DNA from: CF-167 sp963695195
GTDB lineage: Bacteria; Chloroflexota; Limnocylindria; QHBO01
Length of the DNA stretch: 64,000 bases
Direction: 5' to 3'
Assembly: GCA_963695195.1 (NCBI GenBank)
Contig: CAVOGE010000007.1
Span: forward strand, 806,001-870,000
A program made the translations under genes and the position numbers. The notes beneath the pieces were generated by a model. It did no database searches, was not told the DNA's origin, and was given only the letters and a program-made list of their open reading frames with translations. Below, piece by piece: positions 6,509 to 15,078 of the stretch (positions are counted from its first letter, which is position 1; every line of letters starts with the position of its first letter).

Positions 6509-8897
6509 CTACCTGGTGGGACGCTCCCGGTCGGACATCTCGAGGATGTCGAGCATGGGCAGATCGCGCTGGTATTCGCTGAACTCGAACTCCGGTCCGC
6601 AGCGCAGGGCGTCGTACGGGCAGGCATCGGCGCAGATGCCACAGAAGATGCAGCGGCTCATGTCGAGCTGGTAGGTCTCGAGGGTGCGCGGCCGCGGCAT
6701 CAGGGCGCCGACCGGGCAGGTCTCCGCGCAGCGGCCGCACGACACGCACGGCGTCTCGTTGAGGGAGACGAAGTCCGCGGTGGTGACGAGTGAGTCGAAG
6801 CCCTTGCCGATGAAGTCGTAGCAGCCCGCACCCACGACCTCCTTGCAGACCTGCGCGCAGCGACCGCAGTCGATGCAGCGGGAGTAGTCGCGCAGGATGA
6901 AGGAGTGGGTCTCGTCGCGGCCGTAGCCGTGGTTGACGCCGACGTACGGGTTGTCCTGGATCGAGCGCTCGTCGATCGCCATGTTGAGCGTCGTCTCGTA
7001 CTCGATCGCCGCCTCGCGCAGGTCGCAATGGCCGATCGCCTCGCAGGTGCACTGCAGGCAGCGCCCCGCCTCGGCCATCGCCTGGTCGCCGGTGTAGCCG
7101 TGCTCGTACTCGCCGAAGCCACCCTTGCGCTCGTCGGCGCCGAGCTTGCCCATCACCGCGCGCGGCTCCTTCACGTCGTCGGTGAACGGCACGATCGTCA
7201 GGAAGGAGGGCTGCGGCTCGGACACGATGCGGCGCACCTGCGGGTCGTCGAGGTCGTGGCCGCGCAGCCAGTAGTCGATCGCGTAGCTGGCGCGCCTCCC
7301 CTCGCCGATCGCCTCGACCACGGTCTGGGCGCCGTTGCGCACGTCGCCGGAAGCGAAGACACGCGGGACGCCGGTGCGGAAGATGTCGTCCTCGGCGACC
7401 AGGGTGCCGCGCCGGCTCACCTCCAGCTGCGAGCGGATCTCGTCCGGCTCGCTGTCGACCCAGGAGAGCTCAGGGCCCTGGCCGATGGCGCCGAGCACGG
7501 TGTCGCACGCCACGACGAACTCGGTGCCGGGCATCGGCTCCGGGCGGCGGCGACCCTTCTCGTCGGGCGCGCCGAGGCGCATCCGCTGGAACTCGACACC
7601 GGTCACCTTGTTGGCCGCATCGGTCACGACGCGGACCGGCGCCGCCTGGAAGATGACCCGCGCCCCCTCCTCGATCGCCTCGTGCACCTCGTCGGCGGCA
7701 GGCATGTCCTTGAGGTCGCGCCGGTAGACGAGCGTCACCTCCGCGGCGGACTGGCGGATGCTGGTGCGCGTGCAGTCGATGGCGGTGAATCCTCCGCCGA
7801 TCACGACCACCCGCGCCCCCTTCAACGCCGGGATCGGCACGCCGCGAGAGCTGTTGTAGAGGTTCTCGAGGGCATTGACCACGCCGTCGGCGTCCTCGCC
7901 GGGGATCCCCATCTCGTTGGATTTGTAGCAACCGATGCCGACGTAGACCGCGTCATAGCCCTGCTCCAGGAGGTCGGCCACGTGGAAGTCCTTGCCGAGC
8001 CGCATGTTCGGGACGGAAGGTGGCGCCCAGCTCCCAGACGTGGTTCAGCTCGCGATCCATCCAGGCCTTCGGCAGGCGGTACTCCGGGATCCCGTAGCGG
8101 AGCATGCCGCCCTGCTCCGGATCGGCCTCGTACACGTCGCAGTGATGACCGCGCAACTGGAGGTAGTAGGCGGCGGACATCCCTGCCGGACCTGACCCGA
8201 TGACGGCCACGCGCCGGCCGGAATCGGTCTCCTTCGGCCACGGCGTCGGTGCGGGGGCGTCCACCTCCAGCACCCGGTCGGCGCAGTAGCGGTGGCTGTC
8301 GCGGATGGCGATGGCGGTGTCCACCTCCTCGCGACGGCAGTGCGTCTCGCACGGGGCGGGGCAGACGCGACCCAGGATCGCCGGGAAGGGGAGCGAGCGC
8401 TTGAGGATGCGCGTCGCCTCCTCCCAGTTGCCGAGCGTGTTCTGCTTGAGATAGCCGGGGATGTCGACCCGGGTCGGGCACTTGAACTGGCACGGCGGCA
8501 GGCAGTACGCGTCGTGGTCGGAGAAGATCAACTCCAGGACCATCCGCCGGTTCTCGACCAAGCGCTCGGAGTGGGTGGTGATGACCATCCCCGGCTCGAC
8601 GAAGGTGCCGCAGGAGATTGGCGTGCTCTCCTGGCCCTCGACCTCGACGACACAGATTCGGCAGGCGCCGAAGGCGGCCAGTTTCGGCTCGTAGCAGAGG
8701 GTCGGGACGTCGATGCCCAGGACACGGCAGGCCTGCAGGATGGTCTGGCCTTCCTCGGCCTCGACCTGCTCGCCGTTGATGGTGACGCTCACCTTGGCCG
8801 AGCCGGGCACCATTGGCCAGAGGGGAGCGTAGTCCTCCGCGCGGAGGGCCACGCCCTTCCCGTTCCCCTTCCCGTTGCCGTTGGTGACGAAGCTCAT
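6509..8897 (-). CDS. Complex I NuoG-position flavoprotein: [2Fe-2S] + GltD-type FAD/NAD(P)H + [4Fe-4S] modules, frameshifted
   Basis: Two overlapping open frames (8897-7953 and 8005-6509) join into one protein of about 795 residues if one base is removed from the GGG at 8010-8012; the protein then reads on as FRPNMRLGKDF. Part one has a [2Fe-2S] site (C68, C79, C82, C96), the GltD N-terminal cysteine domain (C132, C136, C140, C179, C183, C187) and the FAD motif VIGSGPAG. Part two has the NAD(P)H Rossmann motif VVVIGGGFTAID, the FAD-closing ASGDVRNGAQTVVEA, then four cysteine clusters in its last 190 residues. Two of these look like the NuoG ferredoxin region (CIDCGRCAQVC, CVSCGRCAETCP). The last (CIFCGICADACPYDAL then FEFSEYQR) resembles the second half of NuoI. 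There is no molybdopterin-type domain. It probably feeds electrons from NAD(P)H into complex I. Whether the frameshift is real or a sequencing error cannot be told from here. Confidence 0.8.
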
Positions 8898-8913
8898 GGC
8901 CGGTGCATCCTAC

Positions 8914-10278
8914 CTATGAGGCCGCCGGCCCGACGCCGGAGAGCGGCGCGAGGAGCGGTGCGACGTCGATGCCGCGGCACGAGCCGGCCGGGCACTCGCC
9001 GCGCTCGGCGTGGGCGCGGTACTCGTCCTCGAAGCGGTCGAGCGTGGTGAGCATCGGTCCGGGCGCACGCGATTCGAGGTGGCAGAGCGCGGTATCGGTC
9101 ATCTTGCGCGACAGGTCGCGGAGCAGCAGCAGATCGTTCGGCCGGGGAGTCGCGGCAAGGATCCGGTCCAGCGTCTCGACCAGGCGCCTGGTGCCGATCC
9201 GGCACGGAACCGCCTTGCCGCAGGCCTCACGCGCCGAGTAGTCGAGGAAGAAGCGCGCGGTATCGACCATGCAGGTGTCGCTGTCGGTCACGAGGACCTG
9301 GCCGAGACCGATGCCCGCTCCCGCCTTTCGGAGTGGTTCGAAGTCATAGGGCGTGTCCAGCTCGCCGGCGCTGAGTGCGCCGCCGCCCGGCCCGCCGACG
9401 AAGACCGCCTTGGTCGTCCCGGAGCCGCCACCGGCGATCTTCAGCAGCGCGGAGAGCGGTGAACCGAGCGGCACCTCGGCCAGCCCGGGGTTGGCCACGC
9501 GGCCGTAGATGCTGACCAGTTTGGTGCCGGGGCTTGCCGCCGACCCGACAGCGCGGAACTCGTCGTTGCCGTGCCGCAGGATCCAGGCGGCGTGTGCCAG
9601 GGTCTCGGCGTTCTGGACGGTGGTCGGTGCGCCGCCGAGCCCGCGCTCGGTCGGGTACGGCGGCCGGATGACCGGCATGCCCCGATCACCCGCGAGCGCT
9701 GCCAGGAGTGCCGTCTCCTCGCCAGCGACCAGGGCAGCCGCACCCTCCCAGACGCTCACCGTGCAGGAGAAGTCGGTGCCCAGTACCAGGTAGCCGGCAA
9801 GGCGCGCCGCATCCGCCTCGGCCACGGCCGCGCGCAGTCGCTCGGTGGCCAGCGTCCAGTCGCGGCGCACTGCGATGATCGCCTCGGACGCGCCGGTCGC
9901 AAATGCGGCGATCATCAGCCCCTCGAGGACCAGGTGCGGGTTGCCCTCGGCCAGCGCGCGATCCCCGAGTGCCGTCGGGTCGGCGCCGATCAGGTTGGCG
10001 ACCACCACCTTTCGGCCGCCGGCTGCGTCGCGCGCGGCTCGCCACTTCGCCGCCGTCGGGTACCCGCCGCCGCCGCGCCCGCGAAGCCCCGCCGCCTCGA
10101 TCTGCGCCAGGGTCATCTCCGGGCCGAGCGTCTCGACTGCTCGCGTCAGTCCCTCGTAGGCGTGTTGCTTTCTCGCCCCGTCCAGGGTGACGCGGGACCC
10201 GTCGCCGACGCCCTTCAGCAGCCGGTGCTCGCCGCCAGGGAGGATGCGGATCTGTCCTGAGAGCGCCTGTCCGGTCAC
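8914..10278 (-). CDS. nuoF: NuoF-like subunit with altered NADH site and incomplete N3 cluster
   Basis: A 454-residue homologue of the FMN- and NADH-binding subunit of complex I. The glycine loop RGRGGGGYP (66-74) and AGEETALL (185-192) are kept. The usual NADEGEPGTF segment reads NLIGADPTAL (95-104), so the acidic residues that contact NADH are lost or changed. The N3 [4Fe-4S] motif normally has C-x2-C-x2-C plus one distant cysteine; here it is C353, A356, C359 and C399, one ligand short. Family knowledge says these positions set NADH affinity and hold N3. I infer that FMN/NADH chemistry is weakened or lost. The ATG at 10278 overlaps the upstream stop (ATGA). Confidence 0.9.
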   Translation of the reverse strand: MTGQALSGQIRILPGGEHRLLKGVGDGSRVTLDGARKQHAYEGLTRAVETLGPEMTLAQIEAAGLRGRGGGGYPTAAKWRAARDAAGGRKVVVANLIGADPTALGDRALAEGNPHLVLEGLMIAAFATGASEAIIAVRRDWTLATERLRAAVAEADAARLAGYLVLGTDFSCTVSVWEGAAALVAGEETALLAALAGDRGMPVIRPPYPTERGLGGAPTTVQNAETLAHAAWILRHGNDEFRAVGSAASPGTKLVSIYGRVANPGLAEVPLGSPLSALLKIAGGGSGTTKAVFVGGPGGGALSAGELDTPYDFEPLRKAGAGIGLGQVLVTDSDTCMVDTARFFLDYSAREACGKAVPCRIGTRRLVETLDRILAATPRPNDLLLLRDLSRKMTDTALCHLESRAPGPMLTTLDRFEDEYRAHAERGECPAGSCRGIDVAPLLAPLSGVGPAAS

Positions 10279-11108
10279 GCCGGGCGCCCCGCTGTGGTCG
10301 CCGCCCGACGTCGCTCGCCGACCAGGTGGCGCGCCTGATCCGCGGTGAGCGGGCCGTAGACCAGCGTGTCGATCCGAATCGCCGGCGCGAGCGTCCCCGC
10401 GGCGACCGAATCGCTCGTCTCCAGGCTGAAGGCGCCGTCGTCGGTCGATTCGCCGGGGGCGATCCCCAACTCCTCGGAGAGTGCCGCGAGCAGCGCCTCG
10501 CCGCCGGCGAAACGACAGGCAGTGCAGTTGCAGACGGTGATCACGTGCCCTTCGCCGGGGAGCAGCCGGAAGCCGCCCAGCCCGGCGGCGCCGAAGACCT
10601 GCGCCCAGTGGATCGACATGCTGTCACTCACCTGGCGCAGGGCACGCTCAGGGAGATAGCCGTAGCGCTCCTGGACCGCGGAAAAGATCGCCACGAGCGA
10701 CTCGGGGCGCCCGCCGAAGCCGTCGATGACGCCACGCATCCAGCCGGCGTCGATCTCCTCGTCCCAGCGCGCCACGTTGCGCATCGGGGCCGCGGCCAGG
10801 CCCGCGCGCCGGTAGGCGTTGGGATCCTTGCGCTCGTCGTAGATCTCCGGCATGCCGTAGCGGATCCGGTTCCCCTCCGAGTCGAAGCCGCTCATGTCGA
10901 TCGCCTCGACCGGGCAGACCTGGGCGCACTGGAAGCAGACCTCGCACTTGTGCTCGCCGAACGGATCGTAGATCAGGTCGAGGCGGCCACGCCATCGGTC
11001 GGGCATGGTCGGGCGCTCTTCGGGGTACTGGCTGGTGACCTTGGGCGCCCAGTAGTTGCGCATGGTCACGCGCATCCCCTTCAGGATGCCGGCTCCCGGG
11101 ATCCGCAT
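10275..11108 (-). CDS. NuoI (N-terminal half)-NuoE fusion with degenerate NuoE cluster site
   Basis: A 277-residue fusion. Residues 1-100 match the N-terminal half of NuoI: GILKGMRVTMRNY, QYPEERPTMPDRWRGR and one [4Fe-4S] motif (C55, C58, C61, C65, then P). The second [4Fe-4S] motif of NuoI is absent. Residues 112-265 match NuoE (24-kDa, thioredoxin-fold): AIFSAVQERYGYLPERALRQ, then C193 and C198 with C-x4-C spacing. The second cysteine pair, normally C-x3-C, is S234 and G238, so a normal N1a [2Fe-2S] cluster cannot form. It lies between nuoH and nuoF, where separate nuoI and nuoE genes would be expected. The single frame is uninterrupted, so the fusion is not caused by a local error. Confidence 0.88.
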   Translation of the reverse strand: MRIPGAGILKGMRVTMRNYWAPKVTSQYPEERPTMPDRWRGRLDLIYDPFGEHKCEVCFQCAQVCPVEAIDMSGFDSEGNRIRYGMPEIYDERKDPNAYRRAGLAAAPMRNVARWDEEIDAGWMRGVIDGFGGRPESLVAIFSAVQERYGYLPERALRQVSDSMSIHWAQVFGAAGLGGFRLLPGEGHVITVCNCTACRFAGGEALLAALSEELGIAPGESTDDGAFSLETSDSVAAGTLAPAIRIDTLVYGPLTADQARHLVGERRRAATTAGRPA

Positions 11109-11123
11109 CGGTCTGCCGCCCTC

Positions 11124-12134
11124 CTACAGGTTCAGCCAGACGACCACGCCGGCCGTCACGATCAGGTTGAGCATTGCCAGTGGCAAGAGCACCTTCCAGG
11201 CCATCCCCATCAGCTGGTCGACGCGAACGCGCGGGAGGGTGGCGCGCAGCCAGACCGCCACGAACACGAAGAGGTAGCTCTTCAGGAAGAACCAGAAGAT
11301 GCCGTACAGGGTGCCGCCGAATCCTTCGAACTGAGCGGGGAATGGCCAGGGGGCCAGCCAGCCGCCGAAGAAGAGGGCGACCATGATCCCGCTCATGATG
11401 AAGAGCGCCACATATTCGGCGAAGAAGAAGAAGCCGAAGCGCATCCCGGAGTATTCCGTGAAGGGTCCGGCGACCAGCTCGCTGTCGGCCTCGATCATGT
11501 CAAACGGGGTGCGGTTGATCTCGGCGAGCGACGCGATGTAGAAGATCCCCCAGCCGACCGGCTGCCAGAGGAGCATCCAGCCGTGGGCGAGCTGCCATTC
11601 GATCACTTCGCGGAAGTTGAGCGTGCCACCCAGGACCACCACGCCCACCACCGAGAGGGTCAGCGGGATCTCGTAGCTGACCATCTGGGCCGCACTTCGC
11701 AGGCCACCCAGCAGCGAGTACTTGTTGTAGCTGGCCCAACCAGCAATCAGCATGCCCACGACCGAGAGGCCGATGATGGCGAAGAAGTAGACGATCCCGA
11801 TGCTGAAGTCGGCCGCGATGGCTCCCGGCGCCCACGGGATGACGAGCATGCTCATGGCCGCCGCCATGTAGACCATCCACGGTGCCATGGTGAAGGTCGT
11901 CCGATCCGCCTGGTCGGGCATGTGGTCTTCCTTGGCAAGGAACTTGAAGCCGTGGATCGTGCTCTGGAACATGCCCCACGGCCCGATCCGGTTCGGGCCG
12001 TAGCGCAGCTGCATCTGGGCGATCACCTTGAGCTCCATCTGGATCACCACGAAGGCGGTCGGCACGGTAAGCAGCAGCAACAGGGTCGTGGCCAGCAGGA
12101 AGCGGCCGACACCCAGCAGCAGGTCCAGATCCAT
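11124..12134 (-). CDS. nuoH: NADH-quinone oxidoreductase subunit H
   Basis: A 336-residue membrane subunit that forms part of the quinone chamber, with eight predicted helices. Family signatures are visible: MQLRYGPNRIGPWGMFQ near the N-terminus and EINRTPFDMIEADSELVAGP followed by FTEYSGMRF. The length is typical. The ATG at 12134 directly follows the nuoD stop (TAGATG), so the two are probably coupled. All the residues I would expect at the quinone site are kept, so the quinone-reducing end looks functional, unlike the altered input arm. Confidence 0.97.
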   Translation of the reverse strand: MDLDLLLGVGRFLLATTLLLLLTVPTAFVVIQMELKVIAQMQLRYGPNRIGPWGMFQSTIHGFKFLAKEDHMPDQADRTTFTMAPWMVYMAAAMSMLVIPWAPGAIAADFSIGIVYFFAIIGLSVVGMLIAGWASYNKYSLLGGLRSAAQMVSYEIPLTLSVVGVVVLGGTLNFREVIEWQLAHGWMLLWQPVGWGIFYIASLAEINRTPFDMIEADSELVAGPFTEYSGMRFGFFFFAEYVALFIMSGIMVALFFGGWLAPWPFPAQFEGFGGTLYGIFWFFLKSYLFVFVAVWLRATLPRVRVDQLMGMAWKVLLPLAMLNLIVTAGVVVWLNL

Positions 12135-13409
12135 CTACTTGTCCACCCCGCCCATCACCGGATCGAAGCTGGCCATCACCGCCATCGTGTCGGCGATCAG
12201 GCGGCCCGGCATCAGCTTGGGGATCGCCTGCAGGCTGATGAAACTGGGGTCGCGCATGCGGAACCGATACGGGTTCGGTCCGCCGTCGCTGATGGCGTAG
12301 ACGCTGTACAGGCCGCGCGGCGATTCGACCGCAGCGTAGGCGCGTCCGGGCTTGGGGCGAATGATGCCGGGCACCTGCGCCTGGACCGGGCCGTGGGGCA
12401 TCTTGTCCACGATCTGATCGATCAGGTGGATGCTCTGCTTGAGCTCCGCGACGCGCTGGAGGTAACGCGAGTAGACGTCGCCTCCCGACTGCGTGATCAC
12501 GTCGAACTCGAGCTCGGGGTAGATCGAGTACGGATGTGCCTTGCGGACGTCGAACGGCACGCCTGAGGCGCGCAGGCTTGGCCCCGTGACGCCCAGGGCG
12601 ATCGCCTCGGCGCCTGACAGGACGCCCATCCCGATGGTGCGACCGCGGAAGATCTCGTTGTCGGTCATGATCCGCTCGTTCATCTCAATCGTTTTCAGGA
12701 CACCGGCCCGCCAGGTTCCAAGGCGCGAGAAGAACTCGTCGTTGGCGTCGAAGTTCACGCCGCCGACGCGGAAGAAGTTGAACAGCATCCGCTGGCCGCT
12801 GATGGCCGACAGCAGGTCGACCACCTCGTCGCGATTGATGAACCCGTACAGGATCGGGGTCAGGCCGCCCATGTCGAGCGCCTGGAAGCCCATCATCAGC
12901 CCATGGCTGAAGACGCGGTTCAGCTCCACGACCAACGCGCGGATGTACTCGGCGCGCCTGGGCGCCTTGATGCCGTAGAGCTTCTCGAAGGCGATCGCCG
13001 GCGCGTGCTCGTTGTGCATCGCCGACAGGTAGTCCATCGGGTCGACGTAGGTCATCACCGTTGTGTACGTGGCGTTCTCGCACAGCTTCTCGATGCCACG
13101 GTGCAGGTACCCCAGCACCGGGTCGATATCGACCACCACCTCGCCCCGGACCTTGACCACCAGGCGCATGACGCCGTGGGTGGAGGGGTGCTGGGGACCC
13201 ATGTTGACGAGCATCTCGCCGTCGCCAAGGGTGTAGACCTCGCGCTCGCGCTCGGTCTGCGGCGGCCGCTCCGGCAGGCCGACCGACTCGAACCCGGCGT
13301 ATTCCCCTCCGCTCGCGGGTGGCCGCGCGAGGCCCGCTGCGGCCCGCAGGCGCGTCTCCTCGGCGCGCTCGAGGTCGAGAGGATCGGGGATGCGCACCTC
13401 GGAGGTCAC
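12135..13409 (-). CDS. nuoD: NADH-quinone oxidoreductase subunit D
   Basis: A 424-residue subunit of the quinone-reducing Q module (49-kDa homologue). It shows NMGPQHPSTHGVMRL with the conserved His residues of the quinone pocket, DPVLGYLHRGIEKL, and the C-terminal GPNPYRFRMRDPSFISLQAI and MGGVDK. The start is the GTG at 13409, which overlaps the nuoC stop as GTGA. This gives an N-terminal extension of about 55 residues of polar, low-conservation sequence before the family core. nuoC and nuoD are separate genes here. Confidence 0.96.
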   Translation of the reverse strand: MTSEVRIPDPLDLERAEETRLRAAAGLARPPASGGEYAGFESVGLPERPPQTEREREVYTLGDGEMLVNMGPQHPSTHGVMRLVVKVRGEVVVDIDPVLGYLHRGIEKLCENATYTTVMTYVDPMDYLSAMHNEHAPAIAFEKLYGIKAPRRAEYIRALVVELNRVFSHGLMMGFQALDMGGLTPILYGFINRDEVVDLLSAISGQRMLFNFFRVGGVNFDANDEFFSRLGTWRAGVLKTIEMNERIMTDNEIFRGRTIGMGVLSGAEAIALGVTGPSLRASGVPFDVRKAHPYSIYPELEFDVITQSGGDVYSRYLQRVAELKQSIHLIDQIVDKMPHGPVQAQVPGIIRPKPGRAYAAVESPRGLYSVYAISDGGPNPYRFRMRDPSFISLQAIPKLMPGRLIADTMAVMASFDPVMGGVDK

Positions 13410-13969
13410 GATTCCGCCTCGGACGAGGTCGCGGCCTCCACGAAGTTGGACAGATCCCAGGTCTCGGGACGCTCCAGCGGGACGACGCCGGCGGCGGACG
13501 AGTCGGCCGCGTCGTCGGGCAGCAGGAAGTCCTTGCGCTGCGGGAAGCTGCGGTAGTCGGGCGACATGTAGATCCGCCGCAGGTCGCGGCTGCCGTCGAA
13601 GACGATGCCCATCATGTCGTACATCTCGCGCTCGTGAAAGCCGGCCCCCTCCCACAGGCCGGTGATGGTGGGGAGGTGCGGCTCTGTGCGATCGACGCGC
13701 GCCCGCACGCGGAGCCACGACGGATGCAGATCGGAATACAGGTGATAGACCACCTCGAAGTGCTCGGTCGGCCCGTAGTCCACTGCCGCCGCATCGGCGA
13801 GCATGGAGAAGTTGAGCTCCGGGTCGTCGCGGAGCCGCTCGAGCACCTCCACGTTGCGCGCTCCGTCGATGCGCACCTCGACCGTGTCCTCATCGGTCCA
13901 GACGGTCGGGGCGAGGTCTGCGAATCGGTCGAGGAGCAGGCGCACCAGCGCGCCGGCCGGCGCGCTCAG
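13406..13969 (-). CDS. nuoC: NADH-quinone oxidoreductase subunit C, probable CTG start
   Basis: A 187-residue Q-module subunit (30-kDa homologue), with the signature EREMYDMMGIVFDGSRDLRR and YRSFPQRKDFLLPDD. The start is unusual: a CTG at 13969-13967 overlaps the nuoB stop as CTGA, the same geometry as the ATGA and GTGA overlaps elsewhere in this operon, and AAGGAG (13982-13977, minus strand) lies 7 nt before it. The alternative is a GTG at 13945, eight codons further in, with no visible ribosome-binding site. The C-terminus is Ser/Glu-rich. Confidence 0.93.
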   Translation of the reverse strand: MSAPAGALVRLLLDRFADLAPTVWTDEDTVEVRIDGARNVEVLERLRDDPELNFSMLADAAAVDYGPTEHFEVVYHLYSDLHPSWLRVRARVDRTEPHLPTITGLWEGAGFHEREMYDMMGIVFDGSRDLRRIYMSPDYRSFPQRKDFLLPDDAADSSAAGVVPLERPETWDLSNFVEAATSSEAES

Positions 13970-14580
13970 GTCACGTCTCCTTCCCAGTTGCTTCGCTGCG
14001 GGCCGCGGTCGACATACGTCGGCCACTCGCCGCGTCGCTGCAGGACCAGCTCGCGGAGCCGCAGCATCCCATAGATCAGCCCCTCCGGGCGTGGCGGGCA
14101 GCCGGGCACGTACACGTCGACCGGCATCAGCCGATCGACGCCCTGCACCACGCTGTAGCTGCGCTTGAAGCGGCCGCCCGAGGTCGTGCAGGTGCCCATC
14201 GCCACGCACCACTTGGGCTCGGGCATCTGCTCCCAGAGACGTACCAGCGGGCCCGCCATCTTGGTGGTCAGCGTGCCAGCCACGATCAGCACATCCGCCT
14301 GGCGGGGGCTGGCGCGCATCGGGAACATGCCGAAGCGATCGATGTCGTTCTTGCTGGTGGCGGTGCTCATCATCTCGATGGCGCAACAGGAGAGTCCCGA
14401 CAGGAGCGGCCAGAGCGAGTTGGCGCGGATCAGGTCGAGCACGATGTCCGCCCGGGTGGGGATCACCTCGAGCAGGCCGTGGAAGCCGCCGCGCGGGTGC
14501 TCGGCCATCCCGAATTCGCGGAAGTCGTCGTCCCCCGCGAGGTCGGGGATGACGATGGGGCCGTTGGTCTCTAGCGCCAT
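13966..14580 (-). CDS. nuoB: NADH-quinone oxidoreductase subunit B
   Basis: A 204-residue Q-module subunit that holds cluster N2, the last Fe-S centre before quinone. All four ligands are visible: the tandem cysteines C65 and C66 in LSCCAIEM, C131 in GTCTTSGG, and C161 in PGCPPRPE. The start overlaps the end of nuoA by 10 bp. With N2 intact, the quinone-reducing end looks fully competent. Confidence 0.97.
   Translation of the reverse strand: MALETNGPIVIPDLAGDDDFREFGMAEHPRGGFHGLLEVIPTRADIVLDLIRANSLWPLLSGLSCCAIEMMSTATSKNDIDRFGMFPMRASPRQADVLIVAGTLTTKMAGPLVRLWEQMPEPKWCVAMGTCTTSGGRFKRSYSVVQGVDRLMPVDVYVPGCPPRPEGLIYGMLRLRELVLQRRGEWPTYVDRGPQRSNWEGDVT
13977..13982 (-). promoter_or_regulatory. Shine-Dalgarno site supporting the CTG start of nuoC
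   Basis: The minus strand reads AAGGAG inside the 3' end of nuoB, 7 nt before the CTG. The CTG overlaps the nuoB TGA by two bases (CTGA). Confidence 0.65.
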
Positions 14581-14930
14581 GTCAGGTCACCCTTGCGCCA
14601 GGCGTACAGCTCGCCGAAGAGGAGGATCACCAGGAAGACGCCGATCAGCACGATCCCCTGGACGGCCATCGCTCGCACGGTGATCGCCCACAGGTAGACG
14701 AACACGATCTCCACGTCGAAGGCCACAAAGAGGAGCGCGTACAGGTAGAAGGCGAGCCCGAAGCGCGACCAGGTGTCGCCGATGGTGTCGATCCCGCACT
14801 CGTACGGCAGGCCCTTCTGCGGACGACGACGTCGATGGGTGATCAGCCACGAGAACAGGATCGTGGCGAACACGAAGACCGATGTCGCAATGCCGAACCC
14901 GATGACGTAGAGCAGTCCGGTCTGATCCAT
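14571..14930 (-). CDS. nuoA: NADH-quinone oxidoreductase subunit A
   Basis: A 119-residue, three-helix membrane subunit and the first gene of the complex I operon. Signatures are the cytoplasmic loop GLPYECGIDTIGDT (conserved Cys and Glu) and LYALLFVAFDVEIVFVYLWA. Typical length. The ATG is at 14930. A TAGACT box about 100 bp upstream is the likely promoter. Confidence 0.96.
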   Translation of the reverse strand: MDQTGLLYVIGFGIATSVFVFATILFSWLITHRRRRPQKGLPYECGIDTIGDTWSRFGLAFYLYALLFVAFDVEIVFVYLWAITVRAMAVQGIVLIGVFLVILLFGELYAWRKGDLTWR

Positions 14931-15030
14931 GCCAGCTCCGTGGGTGCTCGGTGCGCAGGACCGATGCGTCCCACGCGATTGATGCTCGTCTCAGGCCGCC
15001 CTCGCAGACGCGCGAGCCGCCTCGGAAAAC

Positions 15031-15036
15031 AGTCTA
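15031..15036 (-). promoter_or_regulatory. Candidate promoter of the nuoA-led operon
   Basis: The minus strand reads TGCTAGACT, a -10 box with the extended TGn element, about 100 bp upstream of the nuoA ATG. It lies in the short gap after the neighbouring gene that ends at 15079. No clear -35 is visible. Confidence 0.4.
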
Positions 15037-15078
15037 GCAGCCGATCCGGGGAGGCGGCAGACGCTGCGAGGCGAGGCG

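Noticed and set aside
6509..8005. A separate 498-codon gene starting at ATG 8005
   Set aside because: The Met lies in the middle of the GltD fold, and the upstream frame supplies the exact missing N-terminal half; one base joins them.
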